From contig NZ_JUGR01000001.1 in NCBI RefSeq assembly GCF_000800015.1, positions 1,860,001 to 1,924,000 on the forward strand: a stretch of 64,000 bases of DNA. The letters run 5' to 3'. Position numbers and translations under genes: made by a program. Source of the DNA: Terriglobus sp. TAA 43 (GTDB taxonomy: Bacteria > Acidobacteriota > Terriglobia > Terriglobales > Acidobacteriaceae). Shown in pieces: positions 17,202-25,945 of this stretch. The notes under the pieces were generated by a model that was not told where the DNA came from, made no database searches, and saw only the letters and a list, made by a program, of their open reading frames with translations. How positions within the stretch are numbered: position 1 is the first letter of the stretch; the number at the start of each line of letters is the position of its first letter.

Positions 17202-18113
17202 TTACTTCATGCTCAGAAAGTCTTCGACAGCCTTCACAAACTTCTGTGGCTGCTCCAGCGAAGGTATGTGCCCACTTTCATCAACGGTAACCAGCCTCGC
17301 CTGTGGAATCGCCTTCGCAAAAGCCTGTCCTGTTGCAATCGGCACAAGGGTATCCTGCGCGCCCCACACGACCAACGTCGGAATCGTAATGCTGGAAGCC
17401 TTCTCGCCCAAAGCCTCCCCACGCACTGCAGGATTTCCGGTGAACGCACTCGTCGCCATCGCGTCATCGGCCGCCAGCTTCGTGATGAAACGACGCCGTG
17501 CAACCTCTTCCGTGATCCACGACTTGTTATAGAAAACCGCTCGCAGCCCCGTAACAACGTCGCCCACAGTGCTTACTGAAAAATGAACACCGGCATTCGA
17601 AGAAAGCACGTTCTCCGGCACGGTGAGGCCGACAGCATCTTCCAGGATCAATCGAGTTGGCTTAGGAAACGTGCTTCCAGAAGTCAATGACTGTTGCGCA
17701 TACGCAGCAGCGGTCCATCCCCCAAGCGATTCACCAAGCAGATCAAAATGCATAATTCCCTGCGTGCGCAAAAACTCTGCAAGGAAGTCAACGTAGGTCT
17801 GCACGCGATATGCAATTAGCGGCTTAGCGCTTTGCCCCGCGCCAATCTGATCCAACGCAATTACGCGATAGTGTTTTGCCAACAACGGAAGAGACGGGCC
17901 AAAGTCCACATCGGCCTGCGAACCATAACCATGCAACAGCACCAGCACGGGCTCACCAGCCTTGGCAGCACCCATGTCGTAATAGGCAATCTCTTGTCCG
18001 AAGACGCGTGTGTGTTTTTGTGCAGGAAGCGGACGACCGAAAATATCGGCGTTCTGTGCAAAGGCTGCGGAAGATGCGAGGAGGCAGGCTGCGAGGCAGA
18101 GTATTGTCTTCAT
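17202..18113 (-). CDS. secreted alpha/beta hydrolase
   Basis: A 303-residue exported esterase-like enzyme. The signal peptide (MKTILCLAACLLASSAAFAQ) is followed by an alpha/beta-hydrolase domain. It shows the oxyanion-hole sequence LLHGYGSQADVD, nucleophile elbow GESLGG, acid Asp in WGAQDTLVP and catalytic His in DESGHIPSLEQP. A cap-like insertion lies between about residues 150 and 230. Substrates cannot be predicted beyond small esters or lactones. It precedes a small membrane protein gene on the same strand but is read after it, with 57 bases between. Confidence 0.88.
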   Translation of the reverse strand: MKTILCLAACLLASSAAFAQNADIFGRPLPAQKHTRVFGQEIAYYDMGAAKAGEPVLVLLHGYGSQADVDFGPSLPLLAKHYRVIALDQIGAGQSAKPLIAYRVQTYVDFLAEFLRTQGIMHFDLLGESLGGWTAAAYAQQSLTSGSTFPKPTRLILEDAVGLTVPENVLSSNAGVHFSVSTVGDVVTGLRAVFYNKSWITEEVARRRFITKLAADDAMATSAFTGNPAVRGEALGEKASSITIPTLVVWGAQDTLVPIATGQAFAKAIPQARLVTVDESGHIPSLEQPQKFVKAVEDFLSMK

Positions 18114-18170
18114 TATGTTTAGTGGCCGCCTTCATCCGAAGGTCGTCCCTCTTGCACTCAAGATTACACC

Positions 18171-18692
18171 CTACTCTCGTTGCAACGGTGTAAACAGAAA
18201 CTGCACGATCAGTTTTGGAGCCAGCAGAAGATCGCGTGCAAACGAACGCTGTTCGCCAATCACAAACGCGCCACGGCGCATTGCAAACCAGTTAAATCCT
18301 GATGCGAACGATGCAAACACAAACGAAGCAATCAGCCCAGTGCGCATATGCTGCGTTCCCATCGCGCGATGCACTGATGCCTGTGCAGTCAACAGCACTG
18401 ACGGAATCCCAAGCCACACCACGAACGCCGTTTTCCTGACAGGCTCCGCATGGCGCAGTCGCTGTAGCGCCGCACCCGCTACACCCGCCGCGAATGTGCC
18501 GTACACAAACTCCGTCAACACCGCCTTTGCTGCGGCATGGTGCGTACGGTGAAGATTTGCGAAAAGGAAAAATAAACTACGCAGAATTGCGGAGAAGGAC
18601 GCGGCCTTCCAGTTCCATCCGCGTAGCAGCCTCAGCGGATGGCGCAACATCTCTGTCAACACACGATGAAGCGGAACGGGATCGTTCGACAT
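18171..18692 (-). CDS. hypothetical membrane protein
   Basis: Unrecognised 173-residue protein with about three hydrophobic segments (ASFSAILRSLFFLFANLH, FVYGTFAAGVAGAAL, FVVWLGIPSVLLTAQ) and several Arg/His-rich loops. It ends with LIVQFLFTPLQRE. No ribosome site is obvious at the start. It is divergent from the glycosyltransferase with only 33 bases between starts, so the two promoters must overlap, which may mean co-regulation. Confidence 0.6.
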   Translation of the reverse strand: MSNDPVPLHRVLTEMLRHPLRLLRGWNWKAASFSAILRSLFFLFANLHRTHHAAAKAVLTEFVYGTFAAGVAGAALQRLRHAEPVRKTAFVVWLGIPSVLLTAQASVHRAMGTQHMRTGLIASFVFASFASGFNWFAMRRGAFVIGEQRSFARDLLLAPKLIVQFLFTPLQRE

Positions 18693-18725
18693 AAATGTGC
18701 AAACAGTCTCTCATGCAGAAGTGCT

Positions 18726-19943
18726 ATGGTGACGTGCATGGGGACTGGGCCGCGCGTTGCGTTCTTTCCAGATTCGTTCCACGAGGTAAACGGCGTAGCG
18801 CACACCGCGCGCAACTTTGCTGCTTATGCAAAACGCCACAACCTGCCCATGCTCTGCATCCGCGCCGGCGCTCCGGGTGTTCGCGGCAAAGCAAACCTGA
18901 ACACCAACGGCTCCGTTACTGAAGTCGATCTTCCGCGAAGCGCCTTCAGCATCGCGATGGAAAAAGATCTTAGCTTCGATCCAACATTCAGTCGTTATGC
19001 GATCACCATCGACCAGGAACTGGATCGATTTAAACCCGATCTCATTCACATCACAGGTCCCAGCGAACTCGGCATCTTCGGCGCATACTTCGCATGGCGC
19101 AAAAACATTCCACTGGCTGCAAGCTGGCATACCAACCTCCATGAGTATGCAGGCCGCCGTAGTGCACCGCTGGCAACAATGTTGCCACAAGCGCCGCAAT
19201 GGATCGAATCTGGTGCACTCCATGCCACATCAAGTTTTTATCGACTGGCAAAAGTGCTTTACGCACCGAATGAAGAATTGTGCACTCTGCTCGAGCACAA
19301 AACGCAGCGCACCTGCCACGTGATGCGTCGTGGCGTAGACACAGAACTCTTTTCCCCCACACGAAGAACGCGTCCCACCCATAACGACGAATTGATTCTT
19401 GGCTACGTGGGCAGGCTTTCCATCGAGAAGAACGTCGCTCTTCTTCCTCTTCTTCAGCAGGCGCTCGACGTCGCAAGAGTCAATGCGCGCTTCTGCATCA
19501 TCGGACATGGTGGTGAAGAAGCGGCACTTCGACAGGCACTGCCAAACGCTGATTTCGCAGGCGTATTGCGCGGTGAAGCACTCGCGACGGCCTACGCCAA
19601 CATGGATCTCTTCGTCTTCCCATCCGAGACCGATACCTTCGGCAACGTAGTGCTGGAAGCATTGGCCAGTGGCGTACCCGCTGCCGTCACAGATGGTGGC
19701 GGTCCAAAGTTTATTGTGACCAACGAAGGCACCGGTATCGTGCGCTCGACATCGGCCTGGATCGAAGGGATCGTAGAACTTACGAAGGATCGTGAACGTC
19801 TTCGCACTATGGGAGAAGCCGCTCGCACATATGCCATAGGTTGTTCGTGGGATGCCATCTTCGATGCCGTTGTCGCTGAATACCCGCGAACTACGCCAGC
19901 AATACAACCGCTGAAGTTTAGTGCAGAATCTCCGCGACAATAG
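18726..19943 (+). CDS. glycosyltransferase family 4
   Basis: A 405-residue GT-B retaining glycosyltransferase, probably adding mannose or a similar sugar to a glycolipid or polysaccharide at the inner membrane. The N-terminal VAFFPDSFHEVNGVAHTARN is typical of the MgtA-like alpha-mannosyltransferase branch. Also seen are the HTNLHEYAG acceptor-side loop, GYVGRLSIEKN, and the E-x7-E sugar-nucleotide motif in PSETDTFGNVVLEALASGVP. Two ATGs are possible (18726, 18738); the first is taken. The 3' end overlaps the convergent neighbour by 26 bases. A GDP-mannose donor is made by manC in this window. Confidence 0.88.
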   Translation: MVTCMGTGPRVAFFPDSFHEVNGVAHTARNFAAYAKRHNLPMLCIRAGAPGVRGKANLNTNGSVTEVDLPRSAFSIAMEKDLSFDPTFSRYAITIDQELDRFKPDLIHITGPSELGIFGAYFAWRKNIPLAASWHTNLHEYAGRRSAPLATMLPQAPQWIESGALHATSSFYRLAKVLYAPNEELCTLLEHKTQRTCHVMRRGVDTELFSPTRRTRPTHNDELILGYVGRLSIEKNVALLPLLQQALDVARVNARFCIIGHGGEEAALRQALPNADFAGVLRGEALATAYANMDLFVFPSETDTFGNVVLEALASGVPAAVTDGGGPKFIVTNEGTGIVRSTSAWIEGIVELTKDRERLRTMGEAARTYAIGCSWDAIFDAVVAEYPRTTPAIQPLKFSAESPRQ

Positions 19944-21036
19944 CGGAACCCGGCGGCAGCGATCCTATCTCCACATTGATGGCACCCATGCCACGATCGG
20001 ATCGCATCAGCGGTCGCAGATACACATTACGAAATCCATTCGATGCCAACGCCGCCGTTAGCAGCAAGTTTGCGGGTGTCGTGCCATCGTTCGCAGCCAA
20101 CAGCAACGAACCGCGAGCTCCCTTCGCACGCAGAAGCCATACCCGCAACGAAGGCTGTGCCGTTGCCAATACCACAACACTTCCGTCACGCACCACCGTG
20201 TGTGTATTTCGAAATGCGAGCACCTGCTGCACTGATTTGCGCGCCATATCCGACGTGAGCAGACGACTATCCAGAATCGGCGATCCTGATGCGAGCAGCA
20301 GCGGGAACAGACTCCTCACATACGGAACAGCGGCCGGAAACGTCGCCGCCGCGGCATCTGCTTTTTCATCGCCGACCGGCATACCGGGAATCTCAACCGC
20401 ATTCACTTCACCTGGATGACGTATTCCACTCTCAGTGTCCTGCGGCGAAAGAATGTGCAGTGTGATGGGATCAGAAGACGATGCACCACGCCTGCGTGCA
20501 GCAGACGCCACAGCCTGCGCTTCCTGCCCTGCGGTTCGCGCCAGCAGAATGCGATGACCCGGATAATGATCCAACGATGCGCGCAACTGCCGAGCCGCAT
20601 CCATGTCACCGGAACCAAGCGTGCCTAGATCCAGCCCAGCCACACCACGGCTCATCCAGAAACGAACTTCACCAGCATTGCTTGCGGCACGCTGCAACGG
20701 GATATGCAGCAGGAGATGCATCCGCCGTGCAGACATCTCACGCAGCAAGGCATCCAGTTCCTCTTCGGTACCAAAACGCTCCGCATACGGCTGTTTTGTC
20801 GTCGGTTCCAGATCTGGCAACAGGATGCTATCCGCGCCCACATCGCTCATTCTGTCCAGCATCTTCGCCGCGTCGGCAAACGTCACATCCTGCGCACAGC
20901 GGATCATCGACGCATGCAGCCACCACACCTCAGGCGTGATCCCATTGCCCCGCCATCCCGCATGGGCAAGTTGTTGCGCACGCGCGCTCGTAGCCACCAG
21001 CAGCGATCCAACAACGAATTGGCGACGACTCACCAT
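19918..21036 (-). CDS. Tat-type exported GH13-like barrel lacking catalytic residues
   Basis: No exact family recognised. The 372-residue protein has a twin-arginine signal (SRRQFVVGS ... ARAQ), and its segments line up in order with alpha-amylase family enzymes. FADAAKMLDRMSDVGADSIL aligns with the first barrel strand, and LDALLREMSARRMHLLLHIP with strand 3. EVRFWMSRGVAGLDLG aligns with the nucleophile strand, and QQVLAFRNTHTVVRDGS plus a C-terminal beta domain follow. At the nucleophile strand, where GH13 has G-F-R-x-D, this protein has G-L-D-L-G (residues 134-138), so the Arg and catalytic Asp are both lost. A binding or structural role is more likely than glucosidase activity. AAGG precedes the ATG. 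Confidence 0.6.
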   Translation of the reverse strand: MVSRRQFVVGSLLVATSARAQQLAHAGWRGNGITPEVWWLHASMIRCAQDVTFADAAKMLDRMSDVGADSILLPDLEPTTKQPYAERFGTEEELDALLREMSARRMHLLLHIPLQRAASNAGEVRFWMSRGVAGLDLGTLGSGDMDAARQLRASLDHYPGHRILLARTAGQEAQAVASAARRRGASSSDPITLHILSPQDTESGIRHPGEVNAVEIPGMPVGDEKADAAAATFPAAVPYVRSLFPLLLASGSPILDSRLLTSDMARKSVQQVLAFRNTHTVVRDGSVVVLATAQPSLRVWLLRAKGARGSLLLAANDGTTPANLLLTAALASNGFRNVYLRPLMRSDRGMGAINVEIGSLPPGSAIVAEILH

Positions 21037-21101
21037 CGCCTTCCATACTAAGTCGAAATCCGCAGAAATCAGTATCCCGCGCCATTTGCGACAATAGAGA
21101 T

Positions 21102-23057
21102 ATGTTGCATCTCGCCGACGGGGCCAAGCGCTTTGGCCACAAGCTGTTATTTGAAGGGGCCAACTGGCTCATCACACCGGACGAACGTACCGGTCTCGTC
21201 GGTGGTAACGGCACCGGAAAATCGACACTGCTGAAAATCCTCGCAGGCATCGAGCATCTGGATCACGGCCAGCTCAATCGCAGCAAAGGTCTCACCATCG
21301 GCTACCTTCCGCAGGACGGCCTCGCGCTACGCGGACGCACGGTTTTCGACGAATGTCTCAGCGTCTTCAAAGCGGCCCAGGACATGGAACACGAGATGGG
21401 CGAACTCAGCGACAAGCTCGCGCACTTCGACCCCGCCAGCGCGGAATATGAAATTGCCGCTGACCGTTTCTCTGTTGTCAGTGAAACGCTGCAGGCGCTC
21501 GATCTCTACAACCTCGACGCTCAAGTAGGCGCAGTGCTCGGCGGACTCGGATTTCAAAAAGAAGACTGGCGACGCGACTGCGGCGAATTTTCCGGTGGAT
21601 GGCAGATGCGCATCGCGCTCGCAAAATTACTGCTGGAAAAACCATCGCTTCTATTGATGGACGAACCCACGAACCATCTCGATCTAGAAAGCCGCAACTG
21701 GCTTGAAGAGTATTTGAAGTCGTACCCACGCGCTTTCATCCTCATCTCGCACGACCGCTACTTCCTCGACGTCACCGTGAACAAAATCACCGAAGTGTGG
21801 AACAAGCGCGTGTGGTTCTACACCGGTGGCTACGAAAAGTACGTAAAGCAAAAGACAGAGCGCCGCGAACAACTCGCACGCGACTACACTTCGCAACGAG
21901 AACGCATCGACCAACTCGAAGCTTTCATCGGCCGCTTCCGCTACCAGGCCACCAAAGCCAAACAGGTACAGAGCCGCATCAAGGAACTAGACAAGATCGA
22001 GCGCATCGAAGTTCCTGAAGATGAAGAGACGATCCATTTCACCTTCCCGCAGCCGCCCGCATCGGGCCGCATCGTGTGCGAGGTCAGCGGACTCTCCAAG
22101 CGCTACGAACCGAAACAGATTCTCAGCAACGTCAACTTCACCATCGAACGCGGCGATCGCATTGCACTCGTAGGTCCGAACGGCGCGGGTAAATCCACGC
22201 TCATCCGTATGTTGAGCAAATTGGAAGAGCCCACTACCGGAGAAGTTCGCTACGGCCATAATGTCCTCGCCGATTACTTCGCGCAGGATCAGTACAAGGT
22301 GCTTGATCCGCAGGCAAAGATGCTGGAAGACATCAGCGCCGCCGCACCGAAAATTCCGACAGTAGAACTGCGCAGCCTGCTCGGTGCATTCCTCTTCACG
22401 GGCGACGATGTCTTCAAACAACTCGGTGTACTCAGCGGTGGAGAACGTAATCGTTACGCACTGGCTCGCATGCTCGTCTCGCCTGCAAACTTCATCCTGC
22501 TGGACGAACCCACAAACCATCTCGACCTTCGTGCGAAGGACGTGTTGCTGGAAGCGATTCGCAACTTCACAGGCACAGTGCTGTTCGTCTCGCACGACCG
22601 CTACTTCATCGACGGCCTCGCCACGCGTGTCTTCGAGTGCGAACACGGCGGGGTGCAGGTATATCCCGGTAACTACGAAGACTATCTTTGGCGCAAGAAT
22701 GGTGGCCCAGAGCAGATGCAGGCGGCCGCCATCGAAATGCAGAAGGCGCACATCCCTGTCATCGAGACTCCACCTCCTCCACCTCCACCGCCAGCAACAC
22801 CTGCCGCGAACGTAAAGAAGCTGAATCCCATCAAGCTGAAGCAGATGCAGGATCGAGTGCGCTTTGCTGAAGAGGAGATGCCACGCCTGGAAGACCGCAT
22901 GACCGCGATCGAAACGGCAATGGGCAACTTCGTTTCCGCAGAAGAGTCACAGCGTCAGACCGCAGAGCTTGCAGAACTGCGCAGCCAACACGAATCTCTC
23001 ATGCTGGAATGGGAAGACCTCTCTACACAACTGGAAGAACAAGGCGCAGCCGTCTAG
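21102..23057 (+). CDS. ABC-F family ATPase (Uup-like)
   Basis: A 651-residue soluble tandem ABC protein of the ABC-F group, which act on ribosomes as translation factors. It has two nucleotide-binding domains: Walker A GGNGTGKST with EFSGGWQMRIALAKLLL and MDEPTNHLDL, then GPNGAGKST with LSGGERNRYALARML and LDEPTNHLDL. Between them is the charged linker (YVKQKTERREQLARDYTSQR). The C terminus has a Pro-run and a coiled coil of ~90 residues resembling the Uup DNA-binding extension. There are no membrane segments. Its last four bases overlap the end of the convergent TonB receptor gene. Confidence 0.92.
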   Translation: MLHLADGAKRFGHKLLFEGANWLITPDERTGLVGGNGTGKSTLLKILAGIEHLDHGQLNRSKGLTIGYLPQDGLALRGRTVFDECLSVFKAAQDMEHEMGELSDKLAHFDPASAEYEIAADRFSVVSETLQALDLYNLDAQVGAVLGGLGFQKEDWRRDCGEFSGGWQMRIALAKLLLEKPSLLLMDEPTNHLDLESRNWLEEYLKSYPRAFILISHDRYFLDVTVNKITEVWNKRVWFYTGGYEKYVKQKTERREQLARDYTSQRERIDQLEAFIGRFRYQATKAKQVQSRIKELDKIERIEVPEDEETIHFTFPQPPASGRIVCEVSGLSKRYEPKQILSNVNFTIERGDRIALVGPNGAGKSTLIRMLSKLEEPTTGEVRYGHNVLADYFAQDQYKVLDPQAKMLEDISAAAPKIPTVELRSLLGAFLFTGDDVFKQLGVLSGGERNRYALARMLVSPANFILLDEPTNHLDLRAKDVLLEAIRNFTGTVLFVSHDRYFIDGLATRVFECEHGGVQVYPGNYEDYLWRKNGGPEQMQAAAIEMQKAHIPVIETPPPPPPPPATPAANVKKLNPIKLKQMQDRVRFAEEEMPRLEDRMTAIETAMGNFVSAEESQRQTAELAELRSQHESLMLEWEDLSTQLEEQGAAV

Positions 23058-24853
23058 CGCCGCGACAGCGAAATTTCGATACCTGCAAGGATGCCCCGCC
23101 CCGGCATGCGGATGTTCTGAATCTCCGCATAGCCGGTGTTGTACAGGTTCGTTCCCTGCACATACGGTCGCACCATGCCACGGTCGCGTGACACCGCAAA
23201 ATCAACCGTGCTGTAAGGCGTCTGTCCCACACGCTGCGTCACACTGAAGGCTGGACGCAACGCCACTTGTGAAGTCGCGTGAAGCCACGCTTCCACACGC
23301 GCACGATTCGTTGGGAACTGGAACACAAGCTGCGACTGCTGCCCCTGCAAAACATCCTGCGAACCAAAGATAGCCGTCCAGTTCACCCGCAATTGCTGAT
23401 CACCCTGCAACCGCATCTGCACAGATGTTTCCACACCGGTTAAGCGCACCGATGCAAGATTCTTCGCCTGCCATTTATCCGCAGTGGAGGGCCGGACATA
23501 ATCAATCGCGTTTTGCTGGCGTGCGTAAAAGCCCGTAACCGATGCAGCAACGCGCGTCGACGGATACCAATCAACGCCACCATCAAAATTCCACGCCGTC
23601 TCCGGCTTCAGTGAAGGATTACTGGTCGTCGTGGGATCGTTGTAATAAAGATTGGTGTAGGTCGGCAACCGGAAACCATAGCCCGCACTTCCACGCAGCT
23701 TCCATACGTTATGCACCAGCAAACTCGCAGCAAACGAAGGCGCAGACACCACACGCCCACCGCTCAAAATCTCTTCGCGTAATCCGATAGAAAAATTCGC
23801 GGCTCCACGATGCAAATCGGCATCACCATAGAGCGATGTGCGATTGCGGCCATGCTGCCCCAGGCTATTGCTGTGAATGCTGTCCGTGTTCTCTTCCGCG
23901 CCCACAAACAGCTTTCCTGCACGCCCCAGCGAAACACTCTGCCGCAACGCTCCCTGCCAACTCGCATCGACGTGATTGTTCGCGTAATACGCGGGATTCG
24001 TGCGAATCAGAATGTAGTTATCCGCATGGCGCCGATACGCAACGGCAGCGGTGGTCTTTTCACGGAACGCCTGCGTGAACCCAATAAACCAACCCTTCGT
24101 CCGCTCCCATGAGTTGTAGTTTCCGTAAAACTGATTGGCACCAAACGAACGATCGCTTCCCGCCAACAACAAATCCGATTCGCCCAACGACGATGTCGTG
24201 CGTCCTTCAGCACTTGCGCCTTCACTGCGGTAATCACGCCCCGGAATAAAGCCCGTAGAGAAATCACGCTCTCCTGCAGCAACAAGGCTTCTCATCTGAT
24301 TCGCAAGCGCACCCGTCATCGCCTGCTGATTGCCACCAAAGCTTCCGCCGCCTGCGCGCAGTCGCAGCGAACTTTCCTGCGGCTTCCACGTACTCACGTG
24401 GACCACCCCAGCAAGCGCATCCGCGCCATACAGCGTCGAGCCCGAACCATGCAGCACCGCAAGCCCTGCAACCGCCTGTTGCGGTACCGGCACATCCAGG
24501 TTGAAGTGTGATGTCTGCGAATCGTTCACGCGAAATCCATTCAGCAGCACCAGCGTCTGTTCAAACGTGCCACCGCGAATGCTCACGTCAGACTGCACGC
24601 CCATCGCGCCACGCTGCTGAATATCCACGGACGCGTCAGAACGCAGGCCGTCTGCAATTTCCTGCAACGAAAGCGTCATCGGCTGCGTATCCACTACCTG
24701 GACAGAACGAGCGGTCTGTCCCTGTGCAACGGGCTCAGCCTCGCCCACAACGGTAACGGTCTGCTGAATACTTTGCTGCGCATACGCAACAGAAGATGAC
24801 ACAGCAGCAAACGTAGAGAACAAGTAACCAACGCGGCGCAAATGAACAAACAT
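23054..24853 (-). CDS. TonB-dependent receptor (BtuB/Cir type)
   Basis: A 599-residue outer-membrane receptor of compact size. The ATG at 24853 starts a signal peptide ending near VAYAQQ. Next come a TVTVVGEAEPV TonB-box-like strand, the plug (SLQEIADGLRSDASVDIQQR, VSIRGGTFEQTLVLLNG, LHGSGSTLYGADALAGVVHV) and a beta-barrel ending MPGRGILAGIEISLSRR. Size and plug resemble BtuB or siderophore receptors rather than SusC. No cobalamin riboswitch was seen in the 50-base gap to the divergent CPBP gene. The substrate is unknown. Confidence 0.9.
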   Translation of the reverse strand: MFVHLRRVGYLFSTFAAVSSSVAYAQQSIQQTVTVVGEAEPVAQGQTARSVQVVDTQPMTLSLQEIADGLRSDASVDIQQRGAMGVQSDVSIRGGTFEQTLVLLNGFRVNDSQTSHFNLDVPVPQQAVAGLAVLHGSGSTLYGADALAGVVHVSTWKPQESSLRLRAGGGSFGGNQQAMTGALANQMRSLVAAGERDFSTGFIPGRDYRSEGASAEGRTTSSLGESDLLLAGSDRSFGANQFYGNYNSWERTKGWFIGFTQAFREKTTAAVAYRRHADNYILIRTNPAYYANNHVDASWQGALRQSVSLGRAGKLFVGAEENTDSIHSNSLGQHGRNRTSLYGDADLHRGAANFSIGLREEILSGGRVVSAPSFAASLLVHNVWKLRGSAGYGFRLPTYTNLYYNDPTTTSNPSLKPETAWNFDGGVDWYPSTRVAASVTGFYARQQNAIDYVRPSTADKWQAKNLASVRLTGVETSVQMRLQGDQQLRVNWTAIFGSQDVLQGQQSQLVFQFPTNRARVEAWLHATSQVALRPAFSVTQRVGQTPYSTVDFAVSRDRGMVRPYVQGTNLYNTGYAEIQNIRMPGRGILAGIEISLSRR

Positions 24854-24903
24854 TCCATGCTGAGTGTAGCTGGGATATGGTGAAGAACACATAGGGAGTA
24901 AGC

Positions 24904-25908
24904 ATGCAGGACGATCAGAACCCGGATGCATCACCACGCAACAGTGTGCGGCGAATTTTCTTCGGACACGATGGCCTGCGCGCAATCTGGTCCATCCTGC
25001 TGTTCCTTGCGCTGGCGATCGTTCTTGGGAGAGTCACACTCGGAGCATTTCGCGGCTATCTCCACCAGCAGCAGCTTGTGATGAAGAACACAGGCGAACT
25101 GCCAGTGACCTTCACGCTGCTCGTGGATGGAGTACTCTTCGCCGTTGCGGCTCTTGTTGCCTTCCTGATCTCCCGGATCGAAAAGCGAAGCTTCGGAAAG
25201 TACGGCGTCGACGCTCTGCGACCGAATCGCATCCGCCAGTTTTCTGCTGGACTCGCAATTGGCATCACCACCATGTGCCTGCTGATGCTGGCGTTGAAAG
25301 TAGCAGGCGCCATGGCCTTTAACGGTCTTCTTTTGCGCGGCACAGACATCGTGAAATGGGGCGTGCTCTGGGCTTTGGCATTTTTTGCCGTAGCTCTGGC
25401 TGAGGAATACCTCATGCGCGGTTTTCTGCAATTCCAGCTGGCACGCGGCGTCGCAGCCATCGCCTCACGCATGGGTCACCGCGAAGCACTTTGCAAACGC
25501 ATCGGCTTCTGGGTCGCGGCGGGATTCTTCTCCCTGTTGTTTGGCCTGTTGCATGGCAATAACCCCGGCGAATCGCCCATTGGTCTGCTGAGCGCTGGCC
25601 TCATCGGTCTCGTGCTGGCCTACAGCCTGTGGCGCACCGGCTCCCTGTGGTGGGCCATTGGATACCACGCCGCATGGGACTGGACGCAGTCATTCGTCTG
25701 GGGCGTGGCAGACAGCGGCGGCGTCTCGCAGCATCGCCTGTTGAGCACGCATCCCCAGGGCCCGCTACTGCTGAGTGGCGGCCTTACAGGGCCGGAGGGC
25801 AGCATTCTGGTCCTAGCTATCATCCTTCTGGTCACTGCTATCGTCGCCCTCACATTGAAGCCCCAACCCGGTTCTCCCGCGGCAGAATCGAACGTGTCGT
25901 CCATCTGA
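24904..25908 (+). CDS. CPBP-family intramembrane endopeptidase
   Basis: A 334-residue polytopic membrane protein of the CPBP (CAAX protease and bacteriocin-processing, Abi) family of glutamyl intramembrane proteases. About eight hydrophobic segments are present. The family motifs are AEEYLMRGFLQF (E-E-x3-R, about residue 166), FGLLHGNNPG, and the third-motif YHAAWDW. A C-terminal membrane helix and a Pro/Ser tail follow. The function of solo members is usually unknown; maturation of membrane proteins or peptide self-protection are family roles. It is followed 37 bases later by ppc on the same strand. Confidence 0.88.
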   Translation: MQDDQNPDASPRNSVRRIFFGHDGLRAIWSILLFLALAIVLGRVTLGAFRGYLHQQQLVMKNTGELPVTFTLLVDGVLFAVAALVAFLISRIEKRSFGKYGVDALRPNRIRQFSAGLAIGITTMCLLMLALKVAGAMAFNGLLLRGTDIVKWGVLWALAFFAVALAEEYLMRGFLQFQLARGVAAIASRMGHREALCKRIGFWVAAGFFSLLFGLLHGNNPGESPIGLLSAGLIGLVLAYSLWRTGSLWWAIGYHAAWDWTQSFVWGVADSGGVSQHRLLSTHPQGPLLLSGGLTGPEGSILVLAIILLVTAIVALTLKPQPGSPAAESNVSSI

Positions 25909-25945
25909 CTTGCTGCAAAGGCAATCTCACTGGTCTACTAGGCAC

